A DNA stretch of 64,000 nt from Neostapfia colusana (GCA_030760725.1 JASWHV010000017.1:12938124-13002123); one strand, 5' to 3'; counted from the stretch's first letter, positions 34,561-47,214 are shown. The notes: generated from the sequence alone by a model not told the origin. Numbers and translations: made by a program.

Positions 34561-37500
34561 AATCTCGCCCTCGAGATTCATTAGTAGAAAATAGATAGGG
34601 GAATTCAGCCTTAATATCCTCTTCACGCTCCGATGTGGCTTCAGCTTCAGTGTGATAGCCCCATTGTACTTTGCACCATCGAATCACCTTGTTTCGGGTG
34701 ACCCTTTCCTTTACGTCCAAGATTCGGATAGGGTATTCTGCGTAAGTCAGGTCCTCTTGAAGTTTAAGTTCTCCCATTGACACTTGTTCCTCTGGTATTC
34801 TCAAGCACTTCTTGAGCTGAGATACATGAAACACGTCATGTACGTCGGAGAGGTGGTTTGGGAGTTCTAGTTGATATGCTACTTCTCCTCGCTTATCCAA
34901 AATCTTAAATGGTCCGATGTAGCGAGGCGCTAGTTTGCCTTTGACGTTAAAACGTCGTTGGCCTTTGATAGGCGATACCTTAAGGTATACGAAGTCTCCA
35001 ACTTCAAAGGTCAACTTCCTACGCCTATTGTCCGCATAGCCTTTCTGTCGTGACTGAGCAGCCTTTAAGTTCTCCCGTATCGTTTGGACTTGCTTTTCAG
35101 CCTCTTGTAGTACTTCGGGTCCAAACACCTGGTTCTCTCCAGTCTCGTTCCAGAACAGTGGCGTTCTACACCGTCTACCATATAAGGCTTCGAAAGGCGA
35201 CATCTTCAAGCTAGCTTGATAGCTGTTGTTATAGGAGAACTCGGCATACGGTAAACTCCTATCATAACTACGCCCACGTTTCAAGGCGCAAGCTCTCAAT
35301 ATGTCTTCCGAAATTTGGTTCGTCCTTTCGGTTTGTCCATCTGTTTGTGGGTGGTAGGCAGAGCTAAAATCCAGTCGTGTACCCATGGCTTTCTGCAGCT
35401 TCTTCCAGAATCTAGAGGTAAACTGAGAACCTCGATCTGAGACTATCCTCTTCGGAACTCCATGACGGCACACGATCTGCTCCATGTACAACTTTGCCAA
35501 CTGTGTAACGTTGTAACTGGCCTTTACCGGAAGAAAATGGGCGATTTTCGTCAACCGGTCCACAGTGACCCAGATGGAGTCGTATCCTGACTGAGTTCTT
35601 GGCAATCCGACAATAAAGTCCATACTGATGTCCTCCCATTTCCATTCAGGTATTTTTAAAGGTTGCAACAACCCAGCGGGTTTTTGATGTTCGGCTTTTA
35701 CCCGTTGGCATGTGTCGCATAGGGCAACGTGTTCGGCTATATCCCTCTTCATACCATCCCACCAATAGCAAGTTTTCAAGTCCTTGTACATTTTGGCGCT
35801 CCCTGGATGTATGGAATAGGGTGAATCATGTGCCTCCTTCAATATCATGTCGCGAAGGTGTCTTAGGTTTGGCACACAAATCCTTTTTCCTAGCCAAAGC
35901 GTACCCTTTTCATCCTCTTTGAAATCCTTCTCTATCCCTTGTCGGATTCTTTCCTTGATTTCCTTGATCCCCTCGTCCGTTGCTTGTCCCTTTCTTATTT
36001 CTTGCTCCAATGAGGAGTGGATCTCCATCATTTCCATGTTATTCAAGAATCCGAGGTATAACCGTTCGAACTCCTTACGTAGTTCGGGTGGTAGCTCCCG
36101 AACCGTGAGTTGGTGGCATGCTCCCTTTCTGCTCAATGCGTCAGCGACCACATTGGCCTTCCCGGGGTGGTAGTTGATTCCCACATCATAATCCTTGATG
36201 AGTTCTAACCATCGACATTGCCTCAAATTCAAGTATGTTTGTGTAAATATGTACTTGAGGCTTTTATGATCTGTATAGATCTCACATCGATGACCAAGGA
36301 TATAATGTCTCCAAATCTTCAATGCATGCACCACTGCTGCTAACTCCAAATCATGTGTAGGATAGTTAAGCTCGTGCTTCTTTAATTGTCGTGAGGCATA
36401 GGCTACCACTTGTCCTTCCTGCATGAGTACACACCCGAGCCCATGTTTGGATGCGTCACAATATATGTCAAAGCTCTTGCTTACGTCTGGCAATACCAGA
36501 ACTGGTGTTGTGGTTAGCCTTTTCTTGAGTTCCTCAAAACTTTCTTGGCAGGCTTGTGTCCATTGAAAGATCTTCCCCTTTGTTAGCAACTCCGTCATAG
36601 GTTTTGCTATTTTAGAGAAGTCTTTAATGAAGCGCCGATAGTATCCTGCCATCCCAAGGAAACTCCGAATATCCCTCACGCTCTTCGGTTGGTCCCACTT
36701 TAGAACATCTCTCACCTTTCCAGGATCAACCGATACCCCTTCCTTGGAGATGATGTGGCCTAGGAAGGATATTTCTTTTAGCCAAAATTGACATTTGTTG
36801 AGCTTGGCATACAACTGATGCTCTCGCAACTTCTGCATGGTCAATCTCAGATGTTCTTCATGCTCCTCCTCACTTTTTGAATACACCATAATGTCGTCAA
36901 TGAAAACCACGACGAACTTGTCCAAGTACTCCATGAAAACCTTATTCATAAGGTACATGAAGTATGCGGGTGCATTCGTCAATCCAAAAGACATAACGGT
37001 ATATTCATATGAACCATACCGCGTCCGAAAGGCTGTCTTAGGTATATCGGAGGGCTTAATCTTCAGCTGGAAATATCCCGACCGAAGATCAATCTTGGAG
37101 AACACTTGGGCTCCTTTCATTTGATCGAACAGGTCCTCTATACGGGGCAGAGGGTATTTATTCTTGATTGTTACCTCGTTGAGAGACCTGTAGTCCACGC
37201 ACATTCTTTGGGTTCCGTCCTTCTTGTCCACGAAGAGTACCGGGGCTCCCCATGGTGACGAACTTGGACGGATAAAACCCTTCTCCAACTGTTCTTGAAT
37301 TTGCTTCTTTAGTTCAACTAACTCGTTGACGGGCACCCTATATGGTCTCTTAGCTATGGGTGCAGTTCCAGGTACCAAATCTATGGCAAACTCAATATCC
37401 CGGTCAGGTGGCATACCTGGAAGTTCTTCCGGGAACACATCCGAAAATTCCTGAACCACTGGAATGTTGTCCAATGCTACTCCTTCAACATGGTTCAGAT

Positions 37501-39052
37501 CCGCCCGTTCGGTCGCTTGCGGGGCTGACTCAAACTCGACACGGATACCGTGTTCGTTTGTCAATTGCACGCTTCTCTCAGCGCATTGGATTACTCCATT
37601 GTGCTTGCTTAACCAGTCCATTCCGAGTATGATGTCAATTCCGTGGGAGTCCAAGACAATAAGGTTGGCAAGGAAGTCTACCCCCCTTATTTTAAGGCTT
37701 ACCTTAGGACATACTATACTAGTCCTCATTTCTCCTCCGGGAGAATTAACTAACATAGCACATTCTAAGTGGGATACGGGTAGATGATGTTTGGCAACAT
37801 ATTTGGATGATATGAAGGAATGCGGTGCTCCGGAATCAAATAAAATGGTGGCTGGGTTGGAGTTGGCAAGGAACATACCAATTGCGACGTCCTCAGCCTG
37901 TTGTGCTTCCTCAGCAGTGACATGGTTAACGTGGCCACGAGCATAGTTCTGCGGTCCTTGGTTCCCTTGGTTGTCCCCTCCGTTTCGTCGCTGATTCTGC
38001 TTGGGCACGTTACCTTGCTGTCCAGGGCCTCTCTTCGGGCAGTGGTTAGCGAAGCGGCCTACTTCCCCGCATGCAAAGCATGCCCTGTTGCCTACGGCAG
38101 CAGGTACGTTGGGGCGGGGGTTTTGAACAGGAGTGCCATTGTTAGGCCGGGGCGCAGGAGGCATAGGCACACGAGGTGCCGGTGCAACGAGCCGTTGCTG
38201 TGGCGGCTGACCAGGGCGGTACGTAGGAGTGGTCGATCCATACTGCGGTGCAGGGGGCATGTATCTAGGTCGTACGTTGCTCCCTTGGGGCTGGTATGGG
38301 ATCTTCCTTTTGCACTCGCGCTCGATCTCTCGGATCTTGTTTTCCACCACAATAGCCTTATCAACCAGCTTCTGGAAGCTTACGTAGTCATTGTTGAGGA
38401 GCTGAACTTGGATCTCATTGTTCAACCCTCTCATGAACAGGTACTGCTTCTTCTGATCTGAGTTGACATCTTCGGGGGCATACCGGGACAGTTGTATGAA
38501 CTTGTTGAGGTATTCATTCACACTTTTCTGCCCTTGGCGGAGACCTTCAAACTCCTGCCTCTTGAGCATCATTACGCCAACAGGGATGTAGTGGGAGCGG
38601 AAACTTTCCTTGAACTCAGTCCAAGTGATTGTCTCCGGGTTGGCATGGGCGTTGCTCAAGGCATCCCACCAGTCAGCAGTTGCTCCCATCAGTTGGTGTG
38701 ACACAAAGAGAACCTTCTCTCGGTCGTTGCACTGGACAATGGCAAGCTTCTTCTCCATGGATTTCAACCAATCGTTGGCCTCCATTGGATCGCTTGCTTG
38801 AGCAAAGGTGGGTGGTCGAGTCCTCATGAACTCTCCCAACCAGTTATGAGCCGGCGGTGGTGGTGGCGGTGGTGCCGGAACGGGGTGTTGGTTGGCCTGC
38901 AACTGACCCAAAGTTTGGATCATGGTTTGCATAAGCTGGTTTTGCATGGCCATCAACCTTTCTAGGTTGTTTTCGCCAGCTCCGGGGTTGGCAGGAACTT
39001 CCTCGTGGTCATCTTCCTGGACGTTCCTTCGGCTGGCGTTTCCTCTCACCAT
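34553..39052 (-). CDS. Gag-pol polyprotein of element A (1499 aa, single frame)
   Basis: Start chosen at MVRGNASRRN (39052), matching the start in B, although the frame is open 23 codons further. Approximate residues: gag 1-320; zinc knuckle 325-338; protease with D406-S-G; RT about 560-790, with catalytic D655 and the FIDD pair 719-720; RNase H about 858-975, with D866, E903, D928 and D971; integrase H1075, H1082, C1112, C1115, then D1145, D1206 and E1242; chromodomain about 1440-1488. Gag, protease and pol sit in one frame, as in most plant chromoviruses. Two oddities stand out. The knuckle reads CFACGEVGRFANHC, with Arg for the zinc-binding His kept in B. The chromodomain reads EATSE where relatives have TWE, losing a conserved Trp. 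No env gene. It would supply enzymes for its own family if expressed. Confidence 0.95.
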   Translation of the reverse strand: MVRGNASRRNVQEDDHEEVPANPGAGENNLERLMAMQNQLMQTMIQTLGQLQANQHPVPAPPPPPPPAHNWLGEFMRTRPPTFAQASDPMEANDWLKSMEKKLAIVQCNDREKVLFVSHQLMGATADWWDALSNAHANPETITWTEFKESFRSHYIPVGVMMLKRQEFEGLRQGQKSVNEYLNKFIQLSRYAPEDVNSDQKKQYLFMRGLNNEIQVQLLNNDYVSFQKLVDKAIVVENKIREIERECKRKIPYQPQGSNVRPRYMPPAPQYGSTTPTYRPGQPPQQRLVAPAPRVPMPPAPRPNNGTPVQNPRPNVPAAVGNRACFACGEVGRFANHCPKRGPGQQGNVPKQNQRRNGGDNQGNQGPQNYARGHVNHVTAEEAQQAEDVAIGMFLANSNPATILFDSGAPHSFISSKYVAKHHLPVSHLECAMLVNSPGGEMRTSIVCPKVSLKIRGVDFLANLIVLDSHGIDIILGMDWLSKHNGVIQCAERSVQLTNEHGIRVEFESAPQATERADLNHVEGVALDNIPVVQEFSDVFPEELPGMPPDRDIEFAIDLVPGTAPIAKRPYRVPVNELVELKKQIQEQLEKGFIRPSSSPWGAPVLFVDKKDGTQRMCVDYRSLNEVTIKNKYPLPRIEDLFDQMKGAQVFSKIDLRSGYFQLKIKPSDIPKTAFRTRYGSYEYTVMSFGLTNAPAYFMYLMNKVFMEYLDKFVVVFIDDIMVYSKSEEEHEEHLRLTMQKLREHQLYAKLNKCQFWLKEISFLGHIISKEGVSVDPGKVRDVLKWDQPKSVRDIRSFLGMAGYYRRFIKDFSKIAKPMTELLTKGKIFQWTQACQESFEELKKRLTTTPVLVLPDVSKSFDIYCDASKHGLGCVLMQEGQVVAYASRQLKKHELNYPTHDLELAAVVHALKIWRHYILGHRCEIYTDHKSLKYIFTQTYLNLRQCRWLELIKDYDVGINYHPGKANVVADALSRKGACHQLTVRELPPELRKEFERLYLGFLNNMEMMEIHSSLEQEIRKGQATDEGIKEIKERIRQGIEKDFKEDEKGTLWLGKRICVPNLRHLRDMILKEAHDSPYSIHPGSAKMYKDLKTCYWWDGMKRDIAEHVALCDTCQRVKAEHQKPAGLLQPLKIPEWKWEDISMDFIVGLPRTQSGYDSIWVTVDRLTKIAHFLPVKASYNVTQLAKLYMEQIVCRHGVPKRIVSDRGSQFTSRFWKKLQKAMGTRLDFSSAYHPQTDGQTERTNQISEDILRACALKRGRSYDRSLPYAEFSYNNSYQASLKMSPFEALYGRRCRTPLFWNETGENQVFGPEVLQEAEKQVQTIRENLKAAQSRQKGYADNRRRKLTFEVGDFVYLKVSPIKGQRRFNVKGKLAPRYIGPFKILDKRGEVAYQLELPNHLSDVHDVFHVSQLKKCLRIPEEQVSMGELKLQEDLTYAEYPIRILDVKERVTRNKVIRWCKVQWGYHTEAEATSEREEDIKAEFPYLFSTNESRGRDSI

Positions 39053-39481
39053 CTGTGAGAGAGAACGAAATAGAATAGAAGGTTGGAAGGTTAGGTAGGT
39101 CCTTTCAACTATATGCATCAAGGTGAGTTGGACTACATATATTAGCCCTTATGAGGATGTGAGCAAGTGCCGAAACATCTCACATCTCCTTCTTCTTATG
39201 TGTGGATATGGACAACGTTTTTGAGACGTCCCACCACTCACACTAAGCACATATTCACAAATAATCATCACAAGGGCCCACTCAACTCCTATTCAAGGAT
39301 GGTTTCCTATGTCAAGGTGGTTTCAAGGCCAATCTAAGCTATTCATCCTAGGATGCTTCCTTTGGTCCGCGTAGCTTCTATTTAGGGGTATAACTTGCTG
39401 TTAACCCGTGATTCTAATATCAATCTAAGGTTTCTATCTAGGCGTGTAACCTACTATCAACCCGTGGCTCTGATACCAATC
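39053..39481 (-). other. Leader and primer site of element A
   Basis: Adjacent to the 5' LTR, the minus strand reads GATTGGTATCAGAGCCACGG (39462-39481). This perfectly contains TGGTATCAGAGC, the complement of the initiator-Met tRNA 3' end. The remaining 400 bases are untranslated leader. Confidence 0.85.
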
Positions 39482-42462
39482 TGTGACGCCCTCAATTCTG
39501 TGGAAAGCCACGGAACCGAGAACTAATGCATATGTGTGCCCAGGATGTTCATCACACATACACATACTTTCCACAAACTGAATTCAGATTATATATTACC
39601 ATGAATAACAGAGCTTATTACAACACCTCATGAGTCTTGGACTCATGCTTACAGCGGAAGTCTTTATTTCTACGTAGCGGAAATCTTTATTTAAATGTGG
39701 AAGCAAAAACTAATGCGGAAGCAAAACTAAGCAGAAGTGGCTCCATCTCTACTCCCTCCACAGGCAAGGTTGAGAACAGATCACACGCCATAATGCTCTA
39801 CTCGGTCTTCATAGTAGTCTTCTCTTGCTGTTGATGAAGAAATAATAATGCAAGTTTGAGTACAATGATGTACTCAGCAAGTGCGGAAAAACACATGATA
39901 TGCAGCTCATAAACAAGGTAGGCATAAAAGGTTTATTTGCAGAAAAGCAGTTCTGTAAAATCATGATAAACAACAACTTAAGTTTAGATGTAATCCCAAC
40001 ATGTATTAAATTACTAATATACCTCCATCACTTCCCACGTACCATCCGAAACTTAACCAATCTAATTTTATTCATACTTACGAATACCTCCTCGTATTCG
40101 CTTCCATCTCACCTCATAAAACAACCTCGTCTCGCACCGAGACCAATCTCATATGACTCATCAGTCATACAACCATCTTACCTCCCGGACTCAACAGCCC
40201 CAAACCATAACCAATAACCATAACCAAGAACCTTCCCAATAACCATTCCAGTAACCATCCCAATCATGGCAGTTTAGCCAGGTGCTCATGACCGTAAGCT
40301 CGGCTATCATGATAGTTTTAGACTCTGCAGAGTTTGCACCTCTTTACCCACAAGTTTGTGATTTCGTCACCCGTCGGCGACTGCAGAACCTCCATTATAC
40401 CAGTACACAACCGTCGGTGTATGGTCAAGAGATCACAAAATAGCCTTTACAAAGGGGTTACTAGATGTATGGACTCACTAAGGTTTCACCGGCAGGCTAG
40501 AATCTCCAATTCTCCCACCCACGGGCCCCCTCTTGTGCCATGCAGTTCCCAGGGCAGTCCTCACTCGACTCCCATTCCCCGCGCCTTCCACAGCCCATAA
40601 CACTCTTGCAACTTACCTAATTACTCAGCTAAGCCGCACCCATACTTGGCCTTGTGGTGGCACTGTTATCCTGGCATGTGCATGCATGAACCGGTCCTTA
40701 GATCTGCGGCAAGCAAAACCACCCTCTCATGCTACCTCATTCACAAACCCAGGCTTGCCTAGATCTCCCTCCGATCCATGTTTATTAACCTCATCAGTTA
40801 CTTATTATCAGTACGAATGCAGTTAGCTAGACACATCTATCTCGCTTCCCAATCCCATGGACTCAGCGAAGCATAAAGCAAAAACTATACCCGACTCATA
40901 AACTTCCCAGGCGACAAGGATGGTTTAATCAAAACTAGTAAACTCCTATAAAAAGGGTTTTCCCATCATGTTTGACTCAGCACACACACCTTTTCGCAAA
41001 ACAAAATAGTTTTACCCAAAACATAGGATCAACATGGTCAAGGAGCACTTGCCTTGTTCTTGCGGTTCCGGTTGTTCTTGATTCTCAAAACCTTGTTTCT
41101 GCAGCCCGTCGTAGACAGCTCCCTGAGCTTGTTCTGCTATGTAGGATTCACGTGCATACAAAATTCACAGCAATCAATATCATGCACAAACCCTAAACTA
41201 GATGCGATGATGCTCATGCATGCTATCCTATGATTTTTATTAGATTGGTGTGCCCTTCCATGGCTTGCATGGACAGAGGTGTTCGGATCAAAGGTGGTCG
41301 TGGCGATGATCTTGTTTTTAGATCAAACTGATCATCAAGTGATCTGCCCACGAGAAAGCTTCTGTTCGAAAGGAATTGAAGAACAGATGCAAGAGATGAA
41401 CACCATGATGTTGTAAGGTGGTATTGAAGTCCTACCTCACGCTCTTCTTGACTTCGAGGTCCTCCTCAGACCACTTGGTTCTTCTCTGATGATCTCCCTT
41501 GTTGCGCTTTTTGGTGATGTTTTGCTCGGCGAGTTAGGGCTAGGGCGCTAAGTCGTCGGCTCAGGAGTTGAAAGAGAAGTTCGTGGTTTCGGCCAGAGGT
41601 TTTGGGTTCTATTTATAATCGGGAAGAGAAGAGTCCTAATCTGATTGGATCCCGAATAAGAGTCTTATTCAGATCTTTGTTAGATCCTGACGTCTTATCT
41701 TCGGTAACCATTGTGTATTTTAGATCGGTTTCTGTTGCGTACCGGTGTCCTTACGCGTAACAGCTGCTTCAGAACTCGTTACCTCCGTGATGATGAGCTC
41801 CGGAAGCTCCACGTGTCCTCCGGGGCCTGGTATCTCCTCATCCGCAGAGACGAGCTCCGGTTGTGCCGCGTGTCAATCGATCGAGACCTCCCTCTTCTTC
41901 GAAGACGAGCTCCACGCACGCCATGTGTGGGTGCCGGTCTTTCCGCTCTCCTTTCCTCAGGGACATGCCTCGAGGTCGACACGTGTTTAGCTGCGACGGA
42001 CCTTCCGGTGATAAGCTCCGGTGGCGACACGTGTTCGATAGATCCGGACTTCTCTGAGATGAGCTCCGAGATTGACACGTATCCCCCGCGACTGGTCCTC
42101 TTATTTCCGCGAGGACTAGCTCCGTGGATGACACGTGTCCTATGAAAAATGCCTTTGCTTCTTTCGCAGAGGCTATCTCCGCGGGCAGCACGTGTCCCAC
42201 AGGGTCGGACCTCTTTTCAATTACGGAGGTGACCCTCAAGCCTGCCACGTAGCTAGTTTAACGGAGGACCTCTCCCAAATGTCTTGGGGATGAGCTCCAA
42301 ACACGCCACGTGGTCTGCTGGCCGTGGAAGTTGCCTTCGGTGCTCTCGGAGAGCATTATTGGCTATCTTTTTGATACTTGTCTCTGTTCCTTCTTTTCTT
42401 AAAATGTTTTTCTTCTTCATAAAACATGAACATATGCTGACACCCGAGATGAGGGTGTCACA
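39482..42462 (-). repeat. 5' LTR of element A (2981 bp)
   Basis: Same ends as the 3' LTR. Stem-loop at 39857-39876, G-box array at about 41805-42320. This copy drives transcription of the element leftwards. Confidence 0.93.
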
Positions 42463-44102
42463 CCCAGAAAGGCCAATGTAATAGCTGATTCGTTGAACCA
42501 AAAGGGAGCATGTCACCAACTCACGGTTCGGGAGCTACCGCCCGAGCTGCGCAAGGAGTTCGAACGGTTATATCTCGGGTTCTTGAACGAGATGGAAGTG
42601 ATAGAACTCAACTCTTCGCTGGAACAAGATATACGAGATGGCCAAGCAACGGATGAGGAAATCAAGGAAAGAATCCGACAAGGCATAGAAAAGGATTTCA
42701 AGGAGGACGAGGAGGGTACGCTTTGGTTAGGGAAAAGGATTTGTTTGCCTAACGTGAAGCACATCCGTGACACGATATTAAAGGAGGCACATGAATCACC
42801 TTATTCCATACAACCCGGCAGTACAAAGATGTACAAGGACCTGAAAACTTGTTATTGGTGGGATGGTATGAAAAGGGACATAGCTGAGTATGTTGCCTTA
42901 TGCGACACGTGCCAATGGGTGAAGGCCGAACATCAAAGACCCGCTGGACTGTTGCAACCATTGAAAGTACCCGAGTGGAAGTGGGGAGACATCAACATGG
43001 ATTTCATCGTCAGATTACCACGTACTCGGTCGGGTTACGACTCCATCTAGGTTATTGTGGACCAATTGATGAAAACAGCCCATTTTCTTCCTGTTAGAAC
43101 CACGTACCGCGTCGCAGAACTAGCTGAGCTGTAGATGGAGCAAATCGTGTGCCGTCATGGAGTTCCAAAGAGGATAGTTTCAGACCGGGGCACCCAATTT
43201 ACCTCTAGGTTCTGGAAGAAGCTGCATGAAGCTATGGGTACACGACTGGATTTCAGCTCCGCTTATCTCCCACAAACCGACGGGCAAACTGAGAGGACAA
43301 ATCAAATTTTAGAAGACATGTTGAGAGCCTGCGCCTTGAAACATGGGCGTAGCTGGGATAGGAGCTTGCCGTATGCTGAATTCTCATACAATAACAGCTA
43401 CCAAGCCAGCTTGAAGATGTCACCTTTCGAAGCATTGTATGGTAGACGGTGTAGAACGCCGCTGTTTTGGAATGAGAGCGGAGAGAACCAAGTGTTTGGA
43501 CCCGAAGTGCTGCAAGACGCCGAGAAGCAAGTCCAAACAATACGAGAAAATTTGAAGGCTGCTCAGTCACGACAAAAAGGTTATGCGTACAATAGGCGAA
43601 GAAAGTTGACTTTCGAAGTACGAGACTTCGTGTACCTTAAGGTATCGCCTATCCGTGGCCAACGACGTTTCAACGTCAAAGGAAAGTTAGCACCTCGCTA
43701 CATCGGGCCATTTAAGATTTTGGGCAAGCGAGGATTGGTAGCTTATCAACTAGAGCTCCCAACACACCTCTCCGACGTGCATGACGTGTTTCACGTATCC
43801 CAGCTCAAGAAGTGCTTGAGAGTACCAGAAGAACAAGTACCGATGGATGAGCTCGAGCTTCAAGAGGATCTGACCTACGTAGAGCACCCTGTCCAAATTT
43901 TGGACGTGAAGGAAAGGGTCACGAGGAACAAAGTGATCCGTTGGTGCAAGGTACAGTGGAGCCATCACACGGAAGCCGAAGGTACATGGGAGTGTGAGCA
44001 AGACCTCAAGGCAGAATTTCCTCATCTATTCTCTACCCTAACGAATCTCGAGGGCGAGATTCAGTTTAAAGGGGGTAGGTTTGTAACACCCTCAATTTCA
44101 TA
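42463..44102 (+). pseudogene. Element B gag-pol, second part: end of RNase H, integrase, chromodomain (broken)
   Basis: After the A insertion the frame resumes with KANVIADSLNQKGACHQLTV. The integrase zinc region shows ESPYSIQPGSTKMYKDLKT and ALCDTCQWVKAEH. The core shows MDFIVRLPRTRSGYDSI, VSDRGTQFTSRFW and LPQTDGQTERTNQ. The chromodomain keeps EGTWECEQDLKAEFPHLF. TAG codons at about 43048 (Trp in A) and 43132 (Tyr in A) break it. A frameshift near 44040 lets the frame run about ten codons into the LTR instead of ending at the usual RGRDS. Confidence 0.9.
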
Positions 44103-47100
44103 TTCATTCATTGCATATAGAAAAACATTATAAAAGAAATAGAAATGGGAAAGAATCATAAAAATGGGAGAAAGATAGCTGAAAAGCCAATTCCAATTCG
44201 CGGAGGAGCGCCGTCGACACTTCCTGCGGCCTGATAACCACGTGGCGCCTTCATAGCTCATCCCTGCGGAAGGGATGAGGTCCGGCCCCGTGAGACACAT
44301 GTCGCTCTCGGAGCTCGCCTCCGAGAGGTCCGACCCGCTGGACATGTGTCACCCTCGGAGCTCGCCTCCGAGAGGTCCGGCCCGCTAGACACGTGTCACC
44401 CTCGGAGCTCGCCTCCGAGAGGTCCGACACCGCTGGACACGTGTCGTCCTCAGAGCTCACCTACGAGGAGAAGGGAGGTCCAACACTGCAGGACACGTGT
44501 CGTCCTCAGAGCTCACCTCCGAGGACAAGGGAGGTCCGACGCTGTTGGACACGTGTCGCCACCGGAGCTCGCCTCTGTAGAAAGGGAGGTCCCGCCTGCC
44601 AGACACGTGGCGCACGCAGAGCTCGCCTTTGTAGAGAGGGGAGGCCCCGCCCCGCCAGACAGGTGGCGCACGCGGAGCTCGCCTCTGAGGGAAAAGGGAG
44701 GCCCCGCCCCACTGGACGCGTGGCAGGTACGGAGCTCGCCTCTGAGGAGAAGCAAGGACCGGCCCCTGCTGGACATGTGGCGCCTCCAGATCTCACCACT
44801 GCGAAGATACGAGATCCTTAAGCGGTTTTTCTCCTGTGCGCGCGGGAATACCCGGTACTGAGGAAACCGACACGATTTCCACGTTGTTACCGCACCAAAT
44901 CAATTGAAGATAAGTTGTTAAGATCCAAAACAAATTGAATAGGACTCTTATTTGACATCCAATCGGAGTAGAACTCTTCTTTTCCTTTTATAAATAGAAA
45001 CCGAAAACCCCCTTGGCCGTAACACCTTTTGTAAGTCGACAACTTAGAGGCTCTAGCCCCCAACTCGCCGAGTTGAACCCCCTGCCGAAGTTCAGTCGCC
45101 GGTGAGCCCCACCGGTGAGCCCGCCGACGAGCGCCGTTGCGCCTCGCTGTCGCTGCTGCCATTGCTAGGAGGAAGGCCCCACCAACAAAGAGAAGTGAGG
45201 TAGGTCTTCATAACCATCTTACGATCTCGTCGCGGTTTCTTCGCATCTGTTTTCTTTGTTCCTTTCGAACTGAAGCTGTTTCGTGTGGACAGATCATGTG
45301 TTGATCGGTTTTTGACGGTGGAATTGATCTAGATCTTGAGTCAAGATCATCACCACGTCCACACTTGATCCTTAAACCCTTGTTCACCATAAAACCCCAT
45401 GCAAGCCCAGTAAAACATGCAAGAACACGTACAAACTGGTCTAATAAAACAGCATCATTAGATTTGCACCATTGCATCTTGAGTAAATTTTGTGCATGAT
45501 GTTTGATTGCTATAATTTTATATGCGTGTGGTCGTGAGTAGAAGGACAAGCTCAGGGAGCCATCTACGAAGAACTACAGCACCGAGACTCGAGACACGTA
45601 AGCAACAAGAGCCACAGGAGCAAGGCAAGTGCCCCTTGACCATATTGATCCCATGTTTTGGAAACTGTTTTGTTTGCGAAAACATGTATGGTTGAGTCAA
45701 CTTGATGGGAAACCCTTTTATAGGAGTTTACTAGTTTTGTTAACCATCCTTGTCGCCGAGAAAGTTGATGAGTCGGGTATGGTCATTTTTCCTTTTTGCT
45801 TCGCTTAAGCTACGGGATACGGGAAGGCGAAGTAGAACATGTCTAAGTACTGCACTCATATGAATAATGATGATGAGAACTTGATGATAAAAATGAGCAT
45901 AGAATCGGGGGAGATCTAGGCAAGCTTGGTTCGTGGATGTGGTAGAATGAGATGGTGGTTTACTTGCCGTAGATCTAAGGACCGGTTCATGCCAGCACAT
46001 GCCAGGAAAACAGTGCCACCACAAGGCTAAATATGGGTGCGGCTTACCTGACTAATTAGGTAAGTTGCTAGATTGTTATGGACCGTGGAAGGCGCGGGGA
46101 ATGAGAGTCGAGAGAGGACTGCCCTGGGAACTGCATGGCACAAGAGGGGGCCCGTAGGTGAGAGAATGGTGATTCGAGCCTGCTGGTGAAACCATAGTGA
46201 GTCCATACATCTAGTAGCCCCTTTGTAAAGGCTATTTTGTGATCTCTTGGCCATACACCGACGGTTGTGTACTGGTATAATGGAGGTTCTGTAGTCGCCG
46301 ACGGGTGATGAAATCACAAACTTATGGGTAAAGTGGTGCCACCTCTTAAGAGTGTAAAACTGTCATGATAGCCGTGCTTACGGTCACAAGCGCCTAGCCA
46401 ACTCACATGATTAGATGGGAGAACTTGGGATGGTTATTCGGTATGGAAACTTGGGATGGTTATTTGGTTATGGTTATGGTATGGTTATTGGGATTGGTTT
46501 CGGGACTGTTGAGTCATGACAATGAGTTTGGTTTTCAGTTATATGATTATGAGATGGATATGAACATGAAATGGTTATTATGAGCATGAGATAAAGTTGA
46601 GAAAGATTAATGGTTGGTTGAGACATGGAAAGTGGTGAATTATGAAGGAGGTATGTTGCTGTTTTACTTAAATATACGTTGGGATTAAATTCACTTAAAG
46701 ATAGTTGATATTTTTATCATGTTTGTGTAATAAACTTTGCTTTCTGCAATGAGCCTTTTTATTCCCTACCTTGCTGTAAGCTACATGTCATACTTTTCCC
46801 GCACTTGCTGAGTACGACATGTACTCACCCTTGCATTATCATACAAACATCAACAACAGGAGAGGAGTACTTCGAAGATCATGCGGAGTACTAGGCGTGC
46901 GAATTACCGTCAACTTGCCTGTGGAGTTGAAGATGGAGCCGCTGCTGTTTAGTTTTGCTTCCGCTATCGTTTAGAGACTTCCGCTGCTAGAATAAGTTAG
47001 AGATTCATGAGTTATTGTAATAAAATACTTAAACCCTATTTATTCATGGTTATATTCTGAATTCAGTTTGTGGATTACATGTATATGTGTGATGAACATC

Positions 47101-47155
47101 CTGGGCGCACATATGCATTAGCTGGGTTCCGTGTTTTACGGGACCTGGCGTCACA
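44082..47155 (+). repeat. 3' LTR of element B (3074 bp)
   Basis: TGTAACACCCTCAATTTC ... CTGGCGTCACA. G-box array about 44235-44795, TATAAATAGAAACC at about 44989, stem-loop at 46809-46827. It is the undeleted version of the B/D LTR and the best reference for the family in this window. Confidence 0.9.
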
Positions 47156-47214
47156 CGCCACCAGGCTCTATCCTCCCCCCCCCCCTCCGAAACCCTAACC
47201 GGTGCCCCGACCCG

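Larger units (their letters stand above)
31569..42462 (-). mobile_element. Element A: young chromovirus LTR retrotransposon (10,894 bp, full length)
   Basis: LTRs are at 31569-34540 (3') and 39482-42462 (5'), with target duplication CCCAG at 31564-31568 and 42463-42467. Removing A and one CCCAG restores the reading frame of B across the site. By hand count the LTRs differ at about 30-40 of 2970 positions plus small indels, around 1.2%. With the grass rate of 1.3e-8 per site per year that is about half a million years. It carries a single-frame gag-pol and is the last insertion of the nest. Confidence 0.95.
25036..47155 (+). mobile_element. Element B: chromovirus-type LTR retrotransposon with broken gag-pol (11.2 kb without nested A)
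   Basis: LTRs are at 25036-27890 and 44082-47155. The internal region has an initiator-Met primer site, gag-pol and a polypurine tract AAAGGGGGTAGGTT. Flanks are CACCA (25031-25035) and CGCCA (47156-47160). The intact paralogous site in the C 5' LTR reads CGCCA, so the left copy has one CpG-to-CpA change. The LTRs differ by very roughly 5%. A chromodomain end on integrase places it in the chromoviruses, probably the Tekay/Del group. Confidence 0.9.

Noticed and set aside
31569..42462. Element A as an endogenous virus with an envelope gene
   Set aside because: After integrase and chromodomain the frame ends and the polypurine tract and LTR follow at once. There is no env-sized ORF.
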